DNA of 35,925 nucleotides, from contig DEFE01000053.1 in NCBI GenBank assembly GCA_002350625.1, forward strand, positions 1-35,925, written 5' to 3'. The DNA comes from Lachnospiraceae bacterium UBA2860. Its GTDB lineage: Bacteria; Bacillota; Clostridia; Lachnospirales; Lachnospiraceae. Below, piece after piece: positions 16,009 to 23,146 of the stretch (position 1 is its first letter; every line of letters begins with the position of its first letter). The notes below the pieces were generated by a model. The model searched no databases, was not told the origin of the DNA, and saw only the letters and a program-made list of their open reading frames with translations. Made by a program: the position numbers and the translations under genes.

Positions 16009-17193
16009 ATGAAAAAGAGTAACCTGAGGAAGCTGTTATTCCTTGTGGCCTGCCTCGCAGCGATCGCCATCAGTTCCGTGACGGTATCCGCCGCGATCTA
16101 CAGAACGACAACAGCCAAGGTGAATCTGAGAAGCAAGGCCGGATCGACTGACGCAAGTACGGTTGTGACGACGATCCCGAAGGGGGCTACGGTGCAGCTG
16201 GTCGGAAAGTCGACATCAAAAGAAAACTGGTTCTATATCTATTACGGCAGCTATAAGGGCTTCGTGGAGGGAAGCTACCTGACATCGAGCAGCTCTTCTT
16301 CAAGCAGCAGCTCCTCAAGCAGCTCTTCGAGCAGCTCATCCAGCAGTTCGTCCGCCGTCAAGAAGACAGTGGCGGTCAATATCAACCTCCGCTCGTCCGC
16401 CAAGATCGCGAACGGCAACATCATCACGGTTCTGAAGAAGGGAACGACCGTGACGGTGCTCGGCGAGACCGGCACCAACTGGGTCCACGTCCAGACAGCG
16501 TCCGGGACAAAGGGCTACATCCACGCCGGAAACTTCACGGACTCGTCCTCCAGCTCCAGCTCTGCGGTCTATCAGACGACGGCGACGAGCGTCAATCTCC
16601 GCAAGACGCCCAAGGTGGCGAACGGCAACATCATCTTAACCGTCCCGAAGAATAAGAAGGTTCAGATCCTCGGCACGAGCGGGAACTGGTACAGAGTCAA
16701 GTACGGATCGAAGACGGGCTACATGAAGAGCGGCTTCTTCAAAAATGAAACCTCGACCTCCACGGTGACGGAGAAGGTCAAGGTCAATCTGAGACTGCGC
16801 TCTTCCAGATCGACGTCCTCCACGTCCAATGTCATCGACGTGATCCCGAAGGGCTCGAAGGTCACGCTCATGAAGGAATACAAGGACAACTGGTATCAGG
16901 TCAGGTACGACGGACAGGTCGGCTACGTGAAGGGCGGTTATTTCGCGACTGACTCCGGGACGACAACCGCGGCTGACTCGGGCAGCACATCCTCGTCCTC
17001 CAGCTCCTCCTGGTCCATGAAGACAACCGCGAACCTGCGCCTCCGCGCGTCGAGATCGACATCCTCCACGTCCAATGTCATGGACGTGATCCCGAAGAAC
17101 ACGAAGGTTACGGTTCTCAATGAGTACGACGGCTGGTACAAGGTCAAATTCGACGGACAGACCGGTTATTGCGACGCCGACTATCTGACGTGA
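16009..17193 (+). CDS. Secreted five-SH3b cell-wall-binding protein with poly-Ser linkers
   Basis: The 394-residue protein starts with a Sec signal peptide (MKKSNLRKLLFLV followed by a hydrophobic core, cleavage probably after VSA near residue 28). Five bacterial SH3 (SH3b/SH3_3) repeats follow, each with an N-L-R-x-x or L-R-L-R start and a Y-x-G-Y/F-v end; they begin near residues 30, 118, 185, 250 and 335. Ser-rich linkers separate them, the largest being 23 Ser in a row (residues 93-115). There is no catalytic domain, LPXTG motif or membrane anchor. SH3b repeats bind peptidoglycan peptides, so it is probably an extracellular wall-associated protein. AAAGGAG precedes the ATG; the in-frame extension upstream lacks a site and would spoil the signal peptide. 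Confidence 0.9.
   Translation: MKKSNLRKLLFLVACLAAIAISSVTVSAAIYRTTTAKVNLRSKAGSTDASTVVTTIPKGATVQLVGKSTSKENWFYIYYGSYKGFVEGSYLTSSSSSSSSSSSSSSSSSSSSSSSAVKKTVAVNINLRSSAKIANGNIITVLKKGTTVTVLGETGTNWVHVQTASGTKGYIHAGNFTDSSSSSSSAVYQTTATSVNLRKTPKVANGNIILTVPKNKKVQILGTSGNWYRVKYGSKTGYMKSGFFKNETSTSTVTEKVKVNLRLRSSRSTSSTSNVIDVIPKGSKVTLMKEYKDNWYQVRYDGQVGYVKGGYFATDSGTTTAADSGSTSSSSSSSWSMKTTANLRLRASRSTSSTSNVMDVIPKNTKVTVLNEYDGWYKVKFDGQTGYCDADYLT
16798..17097 (+). repeat. Recent internal duplication in the SH3b gene
   Basis: Bases 16798-16851 and 17044-17097 are near copies, with 5 differences in 54 bases by eye. They encode the starts of SH3b repeats four and five, both with RSTSSTSNV. Repeats one to three are much less alike, so repeats four and five arose by a recent duplication or are kept similar by recombination. 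Confidence 0.75.
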
Positions 17194-17199
17194 TCCGCG

Positions 17200-17463
17200 A
17201 TGAAAGCAGATTTTATCTTTCTGCCGCACAGCATCTATCTCAAGAATGCGGACGGCAGGATCCTGGCGGAGATCACATTTCCGGAAAAGGAGCCCGGTCT
17301 CTATGAGATCGAGCGCACCTACACGGCGGAGGAGTACATCGGCACAAAACTGCCGGGGCAGCTCGTGGAAGCCGCCGTCACCGAGATAAAAAACAAGGGA
17401 GGACGCGTGAGCGCGTCCTGTCCTTACGCATCGAAATATCTGAAAGAACACGGATATCTTTAA
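17200..17463 (+). CDS. Small GNAT-like N-acetyltransferase (YjdJ type)
   Basis: The 87-residue protein resembles the minimal GNAT family with a YjdJ-like domain. It shows GRILAEITF and the acetyl-CoA-binding stretch GTKLPGQLVEAAV, then RVSASCPYASKYLKEH near the end, which corresponds to the family's conserved CPF/CPY-x-x-x-Y-x-x-x-H motif. The substrate is unknown. The ATG lies six bases after the SH3b stop codon, with no obvious ribosome-binding site between them, so it probably depends on translation of the upstream gene. An intrinsic terminator follows directly. Confidence 0.82.
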   Translation: MKADFIFLPHSIYLKNADGRILAEITFPEKEPGLYEIERTYTAEEYIGTKLPGQLVEAAVTEIKNKGGRVSASCPYASKYLKEHGYL

Positions 17464-17478
17464 ACGAAAACAGGACAT

Positions 17479-17507
17479 ATCGGCGGGGGTTTACCCCGCC
17501 GATTTTC
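17479..17507 (+). terminator. Intrinsic terminator between the GNAT gene and galT
   Basis: Bases 17479-17488 pair perfectly with 17494-17503 (ten base pairs, GC-rich) around a five-base loop, followed by TTTTC. The galT ribosome-binding site starts at 17511, only a few bases later, so the hairpin could also act as an attenuator for galT. Confidence 0.8.
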
Positions 17508-17524
17508 GACAGGAGGGAACAGTT

Positions 17525-19060
17525 ATGACGGTGACAGAGGCTGTAAAACGTCTTGTGGGATACGGCATCGAGAAGGAACTGATCGTGAGAGAAGAGGCTG
17601 TCTGGGCGGCCAACGGGATCTGTGCCGCGATCGGCTTCGAGCCGGCGCCGGATTTCAGCGTCCGGGAAGGGGAGCTCCCCTCCGGCGACCTCGAGGAGCT
17701 GCTCAAGGTACTACTCGATTACGCGAGCGAGAGCGGACTCATCGACGGAGGCATATCGAGCCGCGATCTTCTCGACACGAAGATCATGGGCGTCCTGATG
17801 CCGCGCCCGGGCGAAGTGATCCGGACCTTCCGCGCGCTGCTTAAGGAAGACCCGGAGAAGGCAACTGATTATTACTATAAACTCTCCTGCGACGCGGATT
17901 ACATCCGCCGCTACCGCATCGCGAAGGACAAAAAGTGGGTGGCTCCTACGCCCTACGGAGATCTCGATATCACGATCAATCTCTCGAAGCCGGAGAAGGA
18001 TCCGAAGGCGATCGCCGCGGCGCTTCAAAAAAAGCAGGACCAGTATCCGAAGTGCCTTCTGTGCCCGGAAAATGAGGGCTACGCGGGGAGACTTGATCAT
18101 CCGGCCCGACAGACGATCCGTCTCATCCCGATTAAGCTTGGCGGAGCCGACTGGTATCTGCAGTATTCTCCCTATGTCTATTACAACGAGCACTGCATTG
18201 TTCTCTCCGGGGACCATGTGCCCATGAAGATCGAGCGCCTCACATTCGTGAGACTTCTTGATTTCCTTAAGCTTTTCCCGCATTATACCATCGGCTCGAA
18301 CGCGGATCTGCCGATCGTGGGGGGGTCCATCCTGACACACGAGCATTTCCAGGGCGGAAAGTACACATTTGCGATGGCGAAGGCCCCTGTCCGGGAGGAG
18401 ATCACTTTCCCGGGCTTTGAGGACGTGGAAGCAGGCATCGTGCACTGGCCGATGTCGGTCATAAGGATCAGATGTGCGGATCCGGAGCGGCTCGTCGCGC
18501 TCGCCGACAGGATCCTTTCGTCCTGGCGTGTCTATACGGATCAGGAAGCGGATATCTGGGCCTTCTCGGCAGACGGCGCACCTGCGGAGGCGGGGCGCGC
18601 GGGCGCGGTTCCTCACAATACGATCACGCCGATCGCGAGGATGCGCGATGATAAGTATGAGCTTGATCTCGTGCTCCGCAACAACCGGACGACCGACGCC
18701 TATCCGCTCGGCATCTTCCATCCGCACGCGGAGCTGCATCACATCAAGAAAGAAAACATCGGTCTCATCGAGGTCATGGGGCTCGCCGTGCTGCCGGCCA
18801 GACTCTTAAAGGAGATGGAGACGCTTAAAGCGGCGATGCTTCAGGGCGCGGATGTGCGCGCGGTCCCGGAGATCGCGGCGCACGCCGACTGGGCGGAAGC
18901 TGTCGCTGAAAAGTATCCTGACTTAAGCGCTGACAATATCGACCGCATCATCGAGACGGAGATCGGCATCGTCTTCTCACAGGTACTGACGGACGCCGGC
19001 GTCTATAAGGACACGGAAGAGGGCAGAGCGGCCATGCGGCGTTTTATCAGGCAGGTGTAA
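17525..19060 (+). CDS. galT: UDP-glucose-hexose-1-phosphate uridylyltransferase, class II
   Basis: The 511-residue length and sequence fit the Firmicute class II GalT family, which is longer than the E. coli type (about 350). Recognisable blocks are the TPYGDLDITINLSKPEKDP region, CLLCPENEGYAGR, and GGSILTHEHFQGG with the His-rich motif around the active site. It transfers UMP between UDP-glucose and galactose-1-phosphate in the Leloir pathway. AGGAGGG stands seven bases before the ATG. No galK or galE lies beside it; pcrA follows after four bases, so they are probably co-transcribed even though unrelated. A terminator hairpin sits just upstream of its ribosome-binding site. Confidence 0.94.
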   Translation: MTVTEAVKRLVGYGIEKELIVREEAVWAANGICAAIGFEPAPDFSVREGELPSGDLEELLKVLLDYASESGLIDGGISSRDLLDTKIMGVLMPRPGEVIRTFRALLKEDPEKATDYYYKLSCDADYIRRYRIAKDKKWVAPTPYGDLDITINLSKPEKDPKAIAAALQKKQDQYPKCLLCPENEGYAGRLDHPARQTIRLIPIKLGGADWYLQYSPYVYYNEHCIVLSGDHVPMKIERLTFVRLLDFLKLFPHYTIGSNADLPIVGGSILTHEHFQGGKYTFAMAKAPVREEITFPGFEDVEAGIVHWPMSVIRIRCADPERLVALADRILSSWRVYTDQEADIWAFSADGAPAEAGRAGAVPHNTITPIARMRDDKYELDLVLRNNRTTDAYPLGIFHPHAELHHIKKENIGLIEVMGLAVLPARLLKEMETLKAAMLQGADVRAVPEIAAHADWAEAVAEKYPDLSADNIDRIIETEIGIVFSQVLTDAGVYKDTEEGRAAMRRFIRQV

Positions 19061-19064
19061 AGAC

Positions 19065-21209
19065 GTGGATCTCCTACAGGGACTAAGTGCGGCACAGCTT
19101 GAAGCTGTCACGACGACGGAAGGCTTTGTGCGCGTCATAGCGGGAGCGGGATCGGGCAAAACCCGGGCGCTCTCTCATCGGTTTGCGTATCTTACGCTCG
19201 CGCTCGGCATCCTGCCGGGCCATATCCTGTGCGTGACCTTCACCAATAAAGCCGCCGGAGAGATGCGGCAGAGAATCCACAACCTCACCGGCGACAATGA
19301 CACCGGCTACATCAATACCTTCCACGGCTTCTGCGTCTCCGTGCTCAGCGAGGACGCCCACGCCGTGCAGTACCCGAAGAATTTCCTCGTGCTTGACAAC
19401 GCCGACATCAATGAGATGCTGAAAACAATCTACGAGGAGCGGGGACTCACCCTTCGGGATATGACCTTCCAGCAGGCGCGGGACCGCATCGAGATCATAA
19501 AGACACTCGAGAAGCCGGAGTACTATCTCGACCTCGTCGATCTGTCCGCGCAGGCGCTCAGGGAGAAGTACCTTAAGGCCGAAAGCCCGATGGACATCAT
19601 CTTTTACGGGTATCTCTATGAGCAGAAGAAGTGCTTCGGCCTTGATTACAACGATCTGATCAAGTTTACCCTCTACATCTTTTCGGAGCACGCGGACATC
19701 CGTCTCAAATGGCAGGAGCGTCTGGAATACATCATGATCGATGAGTTCCAGGACATCGATCCCCTCCAGTACCGGCTGATGGAAGTTCTTGCCGGCCACC
19801 ACGGCAATCTCTTTGTCGTCGGTGATCCGGACCAGACGATCTATACCTGGAGAGGCGCGAATGTGCGCTATCTCCTCGATTTCGACCGCCATTTTGCGGG
19901 GACGAAGACGATCATGATGATGGAGAACTACCGCTCGTCACCGGAGATTCTGCGCGCCGTCAATTCGCTCATCAGGCACAACCGCGTCCGCATGGACAAG
20001 GAGCTGATCCCCGTGCTTGCGGGCGGAGAGAAGCCGCAGGCGGCCTTCTGCGACACGAACGAGAGCGAGGCCGGCCTCATCGCCGGGAAGATCAGGACGC
20101 TTAAGGCAGAAGGGCGGCCGCTGAAAGAGATCGCCGTCCTCTACCGGGCCCATCACGTCACCCGCGCCATAGAGGACGCGCTGAGAAAGCAGGAGATCCC
20201 GTACACGATCTACAGCGGCGTGCAGTTCTACGACCGCATGGAGATCAAGGACGCGCTCTCGTATCTGCGCATGATCGCTTTTCAGGACGATCTCGCATTC
20301 CGGCGCGTCGCCAACACGCCGAAGCGGAATCTCGGGGAGAGGCGGATGCGCTTCCTCACCGCATACGCGGAAACGCACGGGCGCACGCTCTATGAGTCCT
20401 TAAAAGAGAACATCGAGGATCCGATCTTCAAAGGGACAAAGGCGGCGGATTTTGTCTCGCTTATCGAGCGCTTCTCATCCTCCTTCGAGGGAAGACCGAT
20501 CTCTGAGGTGCTGACGGAGCTCCTCGACGCAAGCGGTTACGAGCGGGCGCTCCGCACGGAGGGCGGACAGGAGCGGCTGGATAATCTCGCGGAGCTGAAG
20601 GCTTCGATCTTTACCTATGAGACGACCTGCGGCGAGGAGGTGACGCTCGGCGATTACCTGCGCCACGTGGCGATGTTCACGGCCGCTGACCGCGAGGAGG
20701 GCGGCGACCGGGTCCGCCTCATGACGGTGCACGCGGCCAAGGGCCTCGAGTTTCCCGTGGTTTTCCTTGCCGGCATGATGGAAGGCGTGTTTCCTTCCCG
20801 GAAAATCGACACGGAGGCGGGCATGGAGGAAGAGCGGAGACTTGCTTATGTCGCGATGACGCGCGCGGAGCAGCTGCTCATCCTCACGGAGTCCGGCGGG
20901 CGGAACTTTGACGGGTCCCCGCGCTATCCCTCGCGTTTTATTCTGGATATTGACCGCGACGCCGTCACTTATCTCAATGAGCCGGAGGAAGGCCTGATCA
21001 AAAGCACGAGGGAATATGTCGCGATCAGGAGCCGTTTCTACACGGACAGCGCGGATCATTTTGCTCCCGGCACGCGGATTCGCCACACCGTGTTCGGCGA
21101 GGGCGTCATCCTCGAGACGGACACGAAGGCCGGCACCTATAAGATCCGCTTTGACAAGATGGATACGGACCGCAGCATTTCCTTCCGCGTGCAGCTCGAG
21201 ACACTGTAG
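19065..21209 (+). CDS. pcrA: UvrD/PcrA-type superfamily I DNA helicase
   Basis: The 714-residue protein has the full set of UvrD-family motifs: Walker A AGAGSGKTRAL near residue 30, CVTFTNKAAGEM, IDEFQDIDPLQ, DPDQTIYTWRGAN, MENYRSS, and RLMTVHAAKGLEFPVVFL. The C terminus ends in a Tudor-like segment (FAPGTRIRHTVFGEG) as in PcrA, which contacts RNA polymerase. It unwinds DNA 3' to 5' in repair and replication. The length is close to PcrA (about 720-740). The start is GTG four bases after the galT stop, with AGGTG about eight bases upstream. Naming it pcrA rather than another UvrD paralogue rests on the C-terminal segment. Confidence 0.92.
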   Translation: MDLLQGLSAAQLEAVTTTEGFVRVIAGAGSGKTRALSHRFAYLTLALGILPGHILCVTFTNKAAGEMRQRIHNLTGDNDTGYINTFHGFCVSVLSEDAHAVQYPKNFLVLDNADINEMLKTIYEERGLTLRDMTFQQARDRIEIIKTLEKPEYYLDLVDLSAQALREKYLKAESPMDIIFYGYLYEQKKCFGLDYNDLIKFTLYIFSEHADIRLKWQERLEYIMIDEFQDIDPLQYRLMEVLAGHHGNLFVVGDPDQTIYTWRGANVRYLLDFDRHFAGTKTIMMMENYRSSPEILRAVNSLIRHNRVRMDKELIPVLAGGEKPQAAFCDTNESEAGLIAGKIRTLKAEGRPLKEIAVLYRAHHVTRAIEDALRKQEIPYTIYSGVQFYDRMEIKDALSYLRMIAFQDDLAFRRVANTPKRNLGERRMRFLTAYAETHGRTLYESLKENIEDPIFKGTKAADFVSLIERFSSSFEGRPISEVLTELLDASGYERALRTEGGQERLDNLAELKASIFTYETTCGEEVTLGDYLRHVAMFTAADREEGGDRVRLMTVHAAKGLEFPVVFLAGMMEGVFPSRKIDTEAGMEEERRLAYVAMTRAEQLLILTESGGRNFDGSPRYPSRFILDIDRDAVTYLNEPEEGLIKSTREYVAIRSRFYTDSADHFAPGTRIRHTVFGEGVILETDTKAGTYKIRFDKMDTDRSISFRVQLETL

Positions 21210-21219
21210 AAGAAGTAGC

Positions 21220-21297
21220 GCTTTGCACAGAAAAGGCAGCATTGCAGAAGAAAGTGTGCTTTGCAGAAGAAAGGCTGTTTTCGCAAAGGAAAGGCTG
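21220..21297 (+). repeat. Four imperfect tandem units of about 19 bases
   Basis: Between pcrA and the Nudix-Maf gene four similar units follow each other: 21220-21240, 21241-21259, 21260-21277 and 21278-21297. Each is built on a TTGCA/TCGCA then AGAA/AGGA then AAGG pattern, and the second and third share TTGCAGAAGAAAG. The strand is purine-rich. No open frame with a ribosome-binding site uses them as coding sequence. Confidence 0.6.
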
Positions 21298-21309
21298 CCT
21301 ATCAGGCAG
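21295..21309 (+). other. Small hairpin before the Nudix-Maf ribosome-binding site
   Basis: CTGCCT (21295-21300) pairs perfectly with AGGCAG (21304-21309) around an ATC loop. It ends three bases before AAAAAGGAG. It has no T run and is not a terminator; it could influence access to the ribosome-binding site. Confidence 0.5.
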
Positions 21310-21331
21310 GCAAAAAGGAGACAGGAAAGAC

Positions 21332-22390
21332 ATGAGGACAACGACACTCTGCTATATCGAGCGGGACGGCGCCTATCTGATGCTTCTCAGGAACAAAAAG
21401 GAGAAGGATCTCAACAAGGGAAAATGGATCGGCGTCGGCGGCAAGGCCGAAAAGGGCGAGACCCCGCGCGCGTGTGTCATCAGGGAGACGGAGGAGGAGA
21501 CGGGGCTTGTGCTTTCCGATCCCGTCCTCCGCGGCGTCATCGAATTTGTCAGCGACCGGTGGGAGGATGAGCACATGTACCTCTACACCGCGGACAGCTT
21601 CACAGGAACCGTCAGGGAGTGTGACGAGGGCGAGCTCGCCTGGATCCCGAAGGAGGATGTGCCCGCGCTTCCCACCTGGGAGGGGGACCGCATCTTTCTC
21701 AAGTATCTGCTCGAGGACAGGCCCTTTTTCCACCTGGAGCTCAGGTATGGCCTCGAGGATGAGCTGAAAGGATCCCGCCTTCTGCCGAACCTGATCCTGG
21801 CCTCGCAGTCGCCGAGGCGCTATGACCTTCTGACCCAGATCGGATGGATGCCCGCGGTGCTGCCGAGCGCCGTGGAGGAAGTGATGGCGGGTGAGACGCC
21901 GGAGGAAATTGTGAAGCATCTGTCGATGCAGAAGGCGGAGGACGTGGCGGCATTTTTTTCGCACGGAGAGATTGTGATCGGCGCGGACACCATCGTCGTC
22001 GCGGACGGGAAGATTCTCGGAAAACCGAAAAGCGAAGAGGAAGCCGCGCAGATGCTGCGCCTTCTTTCCGGGCGGACGCATCAGGTCATCACGGGCGTCA
22101 CCGTCATCCGCTGTGCGGATGCGGCGGAGCGCGAAGAGAAGATAAGCTTTGCCTCCGTTACGGACGTACACGTCTATCCGCTCCTGCCGGAAGAAATCCG
22201 CGCCTATGTGGAGAGCGGGGAGCCGATGGACAAGGCCGGCGCCTATGCGGTGCAGGGCGGCTTTGCGCCTTACGTCCGCGGCATCGACGGCGAGTATGCC
22301 AATGTAGTGGGACTGCCGGTCTCAAAGCTTTATCATGAGCTTCGCGGCGTGGCCCCGGAGCTTTTTGAAGAAGGAGCGTGGAAGAGATGA
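21332..22390 (+). CDS. Nudix hydrolase fused to a Maf-type nucleotide pyrophosphatase
   Basis: The 352-residue protein joins two nucleotide-sanitising enzymes. Residues about 1-150 are an MutT/8-oxo-dGTPase-like Nudix domain with the complete box GKAEKGE-x7-RETEEETGL. Residues about 155-345 are a Maf domain: LILASQSPRRYDLL (SxSPRR motif), IGADTIVVADGKILGKP, and DKAGAYAVQG. Nudix domains clear oxidised nucleotides and Maf proteins hydrolyse non-canonical or modified dTTP/UTP-type nucleotides, so the fusion is probably a dual housekeeping pyrophosphatase. ATG at 21332 is preferred (AAAGGAG about 11 bases before); a longer frame from 21242 would run through the repeat block. Its stop overlaps the flavodoxin ATG in an ATGA arrangement. 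Confidence 0.9.
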   Translation: MRTTTLCYIERDGAYLMLLRNKKEKDLNKGKWIGVGGKAEKGETPRACVIRETEEETGLVLSDPVLRGVIEFVSDRWEDEHMYLYTADSFTGTVRECDEGELAWIPKEDVPALPTWEGDRIFLKYLLEDRPFFHLELRYGLEDELKGSRLLPNLILASQSPRRYDLLTQIGWMPAVLPSAVEEVMAGETPEEIVKHLSMQKAEDVAAFFSHGEIVIGADTIVVADGKILGKPKSEEEAAQMLRLLSGRTHQVITGVTVIRCADAAEREEKISFASVTDVHVYPLLPEEIRAYVESGEPMDKAGAYAVQGGFAPYVRGIDGEYANVVGLPVSKLYHELRGVAPELFEEGAWKR

Positions 22391-22896
22391 AAACACTTGT
22401 TGCCTATTATTCCTTAAGCGGAAATGTGAAGTACGCCGCGGAGCGGATCGCGTCCATCATGGACGCCGATCTTCTTGAACTCAAACCTGAGAACGAACCT
22501 CCGAAGAATTTCCTGAAGTTCCTGTTCGGGGGAAAGTCCGTCATCTTCGGGGAAAAGGCGTATCTCAACCACTTTGACGAAGATCCCGCCGATTACGACT
22601 GCATCGTGATCGGCACGCCGCTCTGGGCCAACAGGGTGACGCCGGCGGTCCGCGAGTTTATCATGGAGCATCCCTTCGAGCATAAGAAGGTCGGCCTCTT
22701 CGCCTCCTCCGCAGGAGGGGACGCTGAGGAGATGCTCTCACACCTCAGAAAGCTCCTTGCGGGCAACAATGTCGCCGCTGTCATGAGCCTTAAGAACCCG
22801 CTGAAAATGCGGGAGGAGGCGGATGCAAAAATCGATGAATTCACAGCGGTTTTAAAGGGTTCTAATGCACCATTTCCTGTTGACGCATCCTCGTGA
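22387..22896 (+). CDS. Flavodoxin family protein
   Basis: The 169-residue protein has the flavodoxin fold hallmarks: an N-terminal VAYYSLSGNVKYAAE (FMN phosphate loop, S/T-x-S/T-G-N/x), CIVIGTPLWANRVTPAVREF contacting the isoalloxazine ring, and LFASSAGGDAEEM. It would be a cytosolic FMN electron carrier or small reductase. ATG at 22387 overlaps the Nudix-Maf stop (ATGA), and AAGGAG at 22371-22376 is ten bases upstream. A GTG nine bases earlier is in frame but too close to the ribosome-binding site. The mgtE promoter lies over its last codons. Confidence 0.9.
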   Translation: MKTLVAYYSLSGNVKYAAERIASIMDADLLELKPENEPPKNFLKFLFGGKSVIFGEKAYLNHFDEDPADYDCIVIGTPLWANRVTPAVREFIMEHPFEHKKVGLFASSAGGDAEEMLSHLRKLLAGNNVAAVMSLKNPLKMREEADAKIDEFTAVLKGSNAPFPVDASS

Positions 22897-22909
22897 AAAC
22901 GCTTATAAT
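22880..22909 (+). promoter_or_regulatory. Promoter of the mgtE transcript
   Basis: TTGACG (22880-22885), an 18-base spacer and TATAAT (22904-22909) form a strong promoter. The -35 is inside the end of the flavodoxin gene. Initiation near 22916 leaves about 230 untranslated bases before the mgtE ATG. Confidence 0.78.
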
Positions 22910-22915
22910 TAAAGT

Positions 22916-23146
22916 GCTTTTCTAAGCCGGAAAGAGAGGTGGGTATCGGTTTATGGATACGGATCACGAACGACAACGAAGATTCGCTGCAGACCGAACC
23001 GCCGCCTGCGTACACGCGCTCCCGGCCAAATAAAGCATCTTTTTTCCTTTTGTGTGTCACGAAAGGTACGGTTCCGTGTGCGGCGATGAAGAAGCCGGAA
23101 CGGAGCCGTTTTTTTGTGCGATTGATGAGGAAAGGAGGACAGGCCG
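22916..23146 (+). promoter_or_regulatory. Long mgtE leader, candidate Mg2+-responsive attenuator
   Basis: The stretch between the mgtE promoter and its ATG encodes no convincing protein but carries structure. A short stem GTATC/GATAC lies around 22944-22962, a T-rich stretch at 23040-23046, and a strong intrinsic terminator at 23068-23115 immediately before the AAAGGAGG of mgtE. mgtE genes in Firmicutes are often controlled by the M-box (ykoK) riboswitch through exactly this arrangement. The segment with AGGTGGG and TATGGATACG has only a loose resemblance to the M-box 5' end, and I cannot confirm the conserved core. The leader may be a diverged M-box, another metal-sensing RNA, or a different attenuator. 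Confidence 0.55.
23068..23115 (+). terminator. Intrinsic terminator inside the mgtE leader
   Basis: ACGGTTCCGT (23068-23077) pairs over ten positions, one of them G-U, with the segment ending at 23109. A second CGGC/GCCG stem lies above an internal loop. A run of seven T at 23109-23115 follows. It lies downstream of the mgtE promoter and 31 bases before the ATG, so it should cut transcription unless an alternative fold prevents it. Confidence 0.85.

Noticed and set aside
22916..23067. Certain call of an M-box riboswitch
   Set aside because: Only a short segment resembles the M-box 5' end; the conserved core is not recognisable by eye. A covariance search is needed, so it is kept only as a candidate leader.
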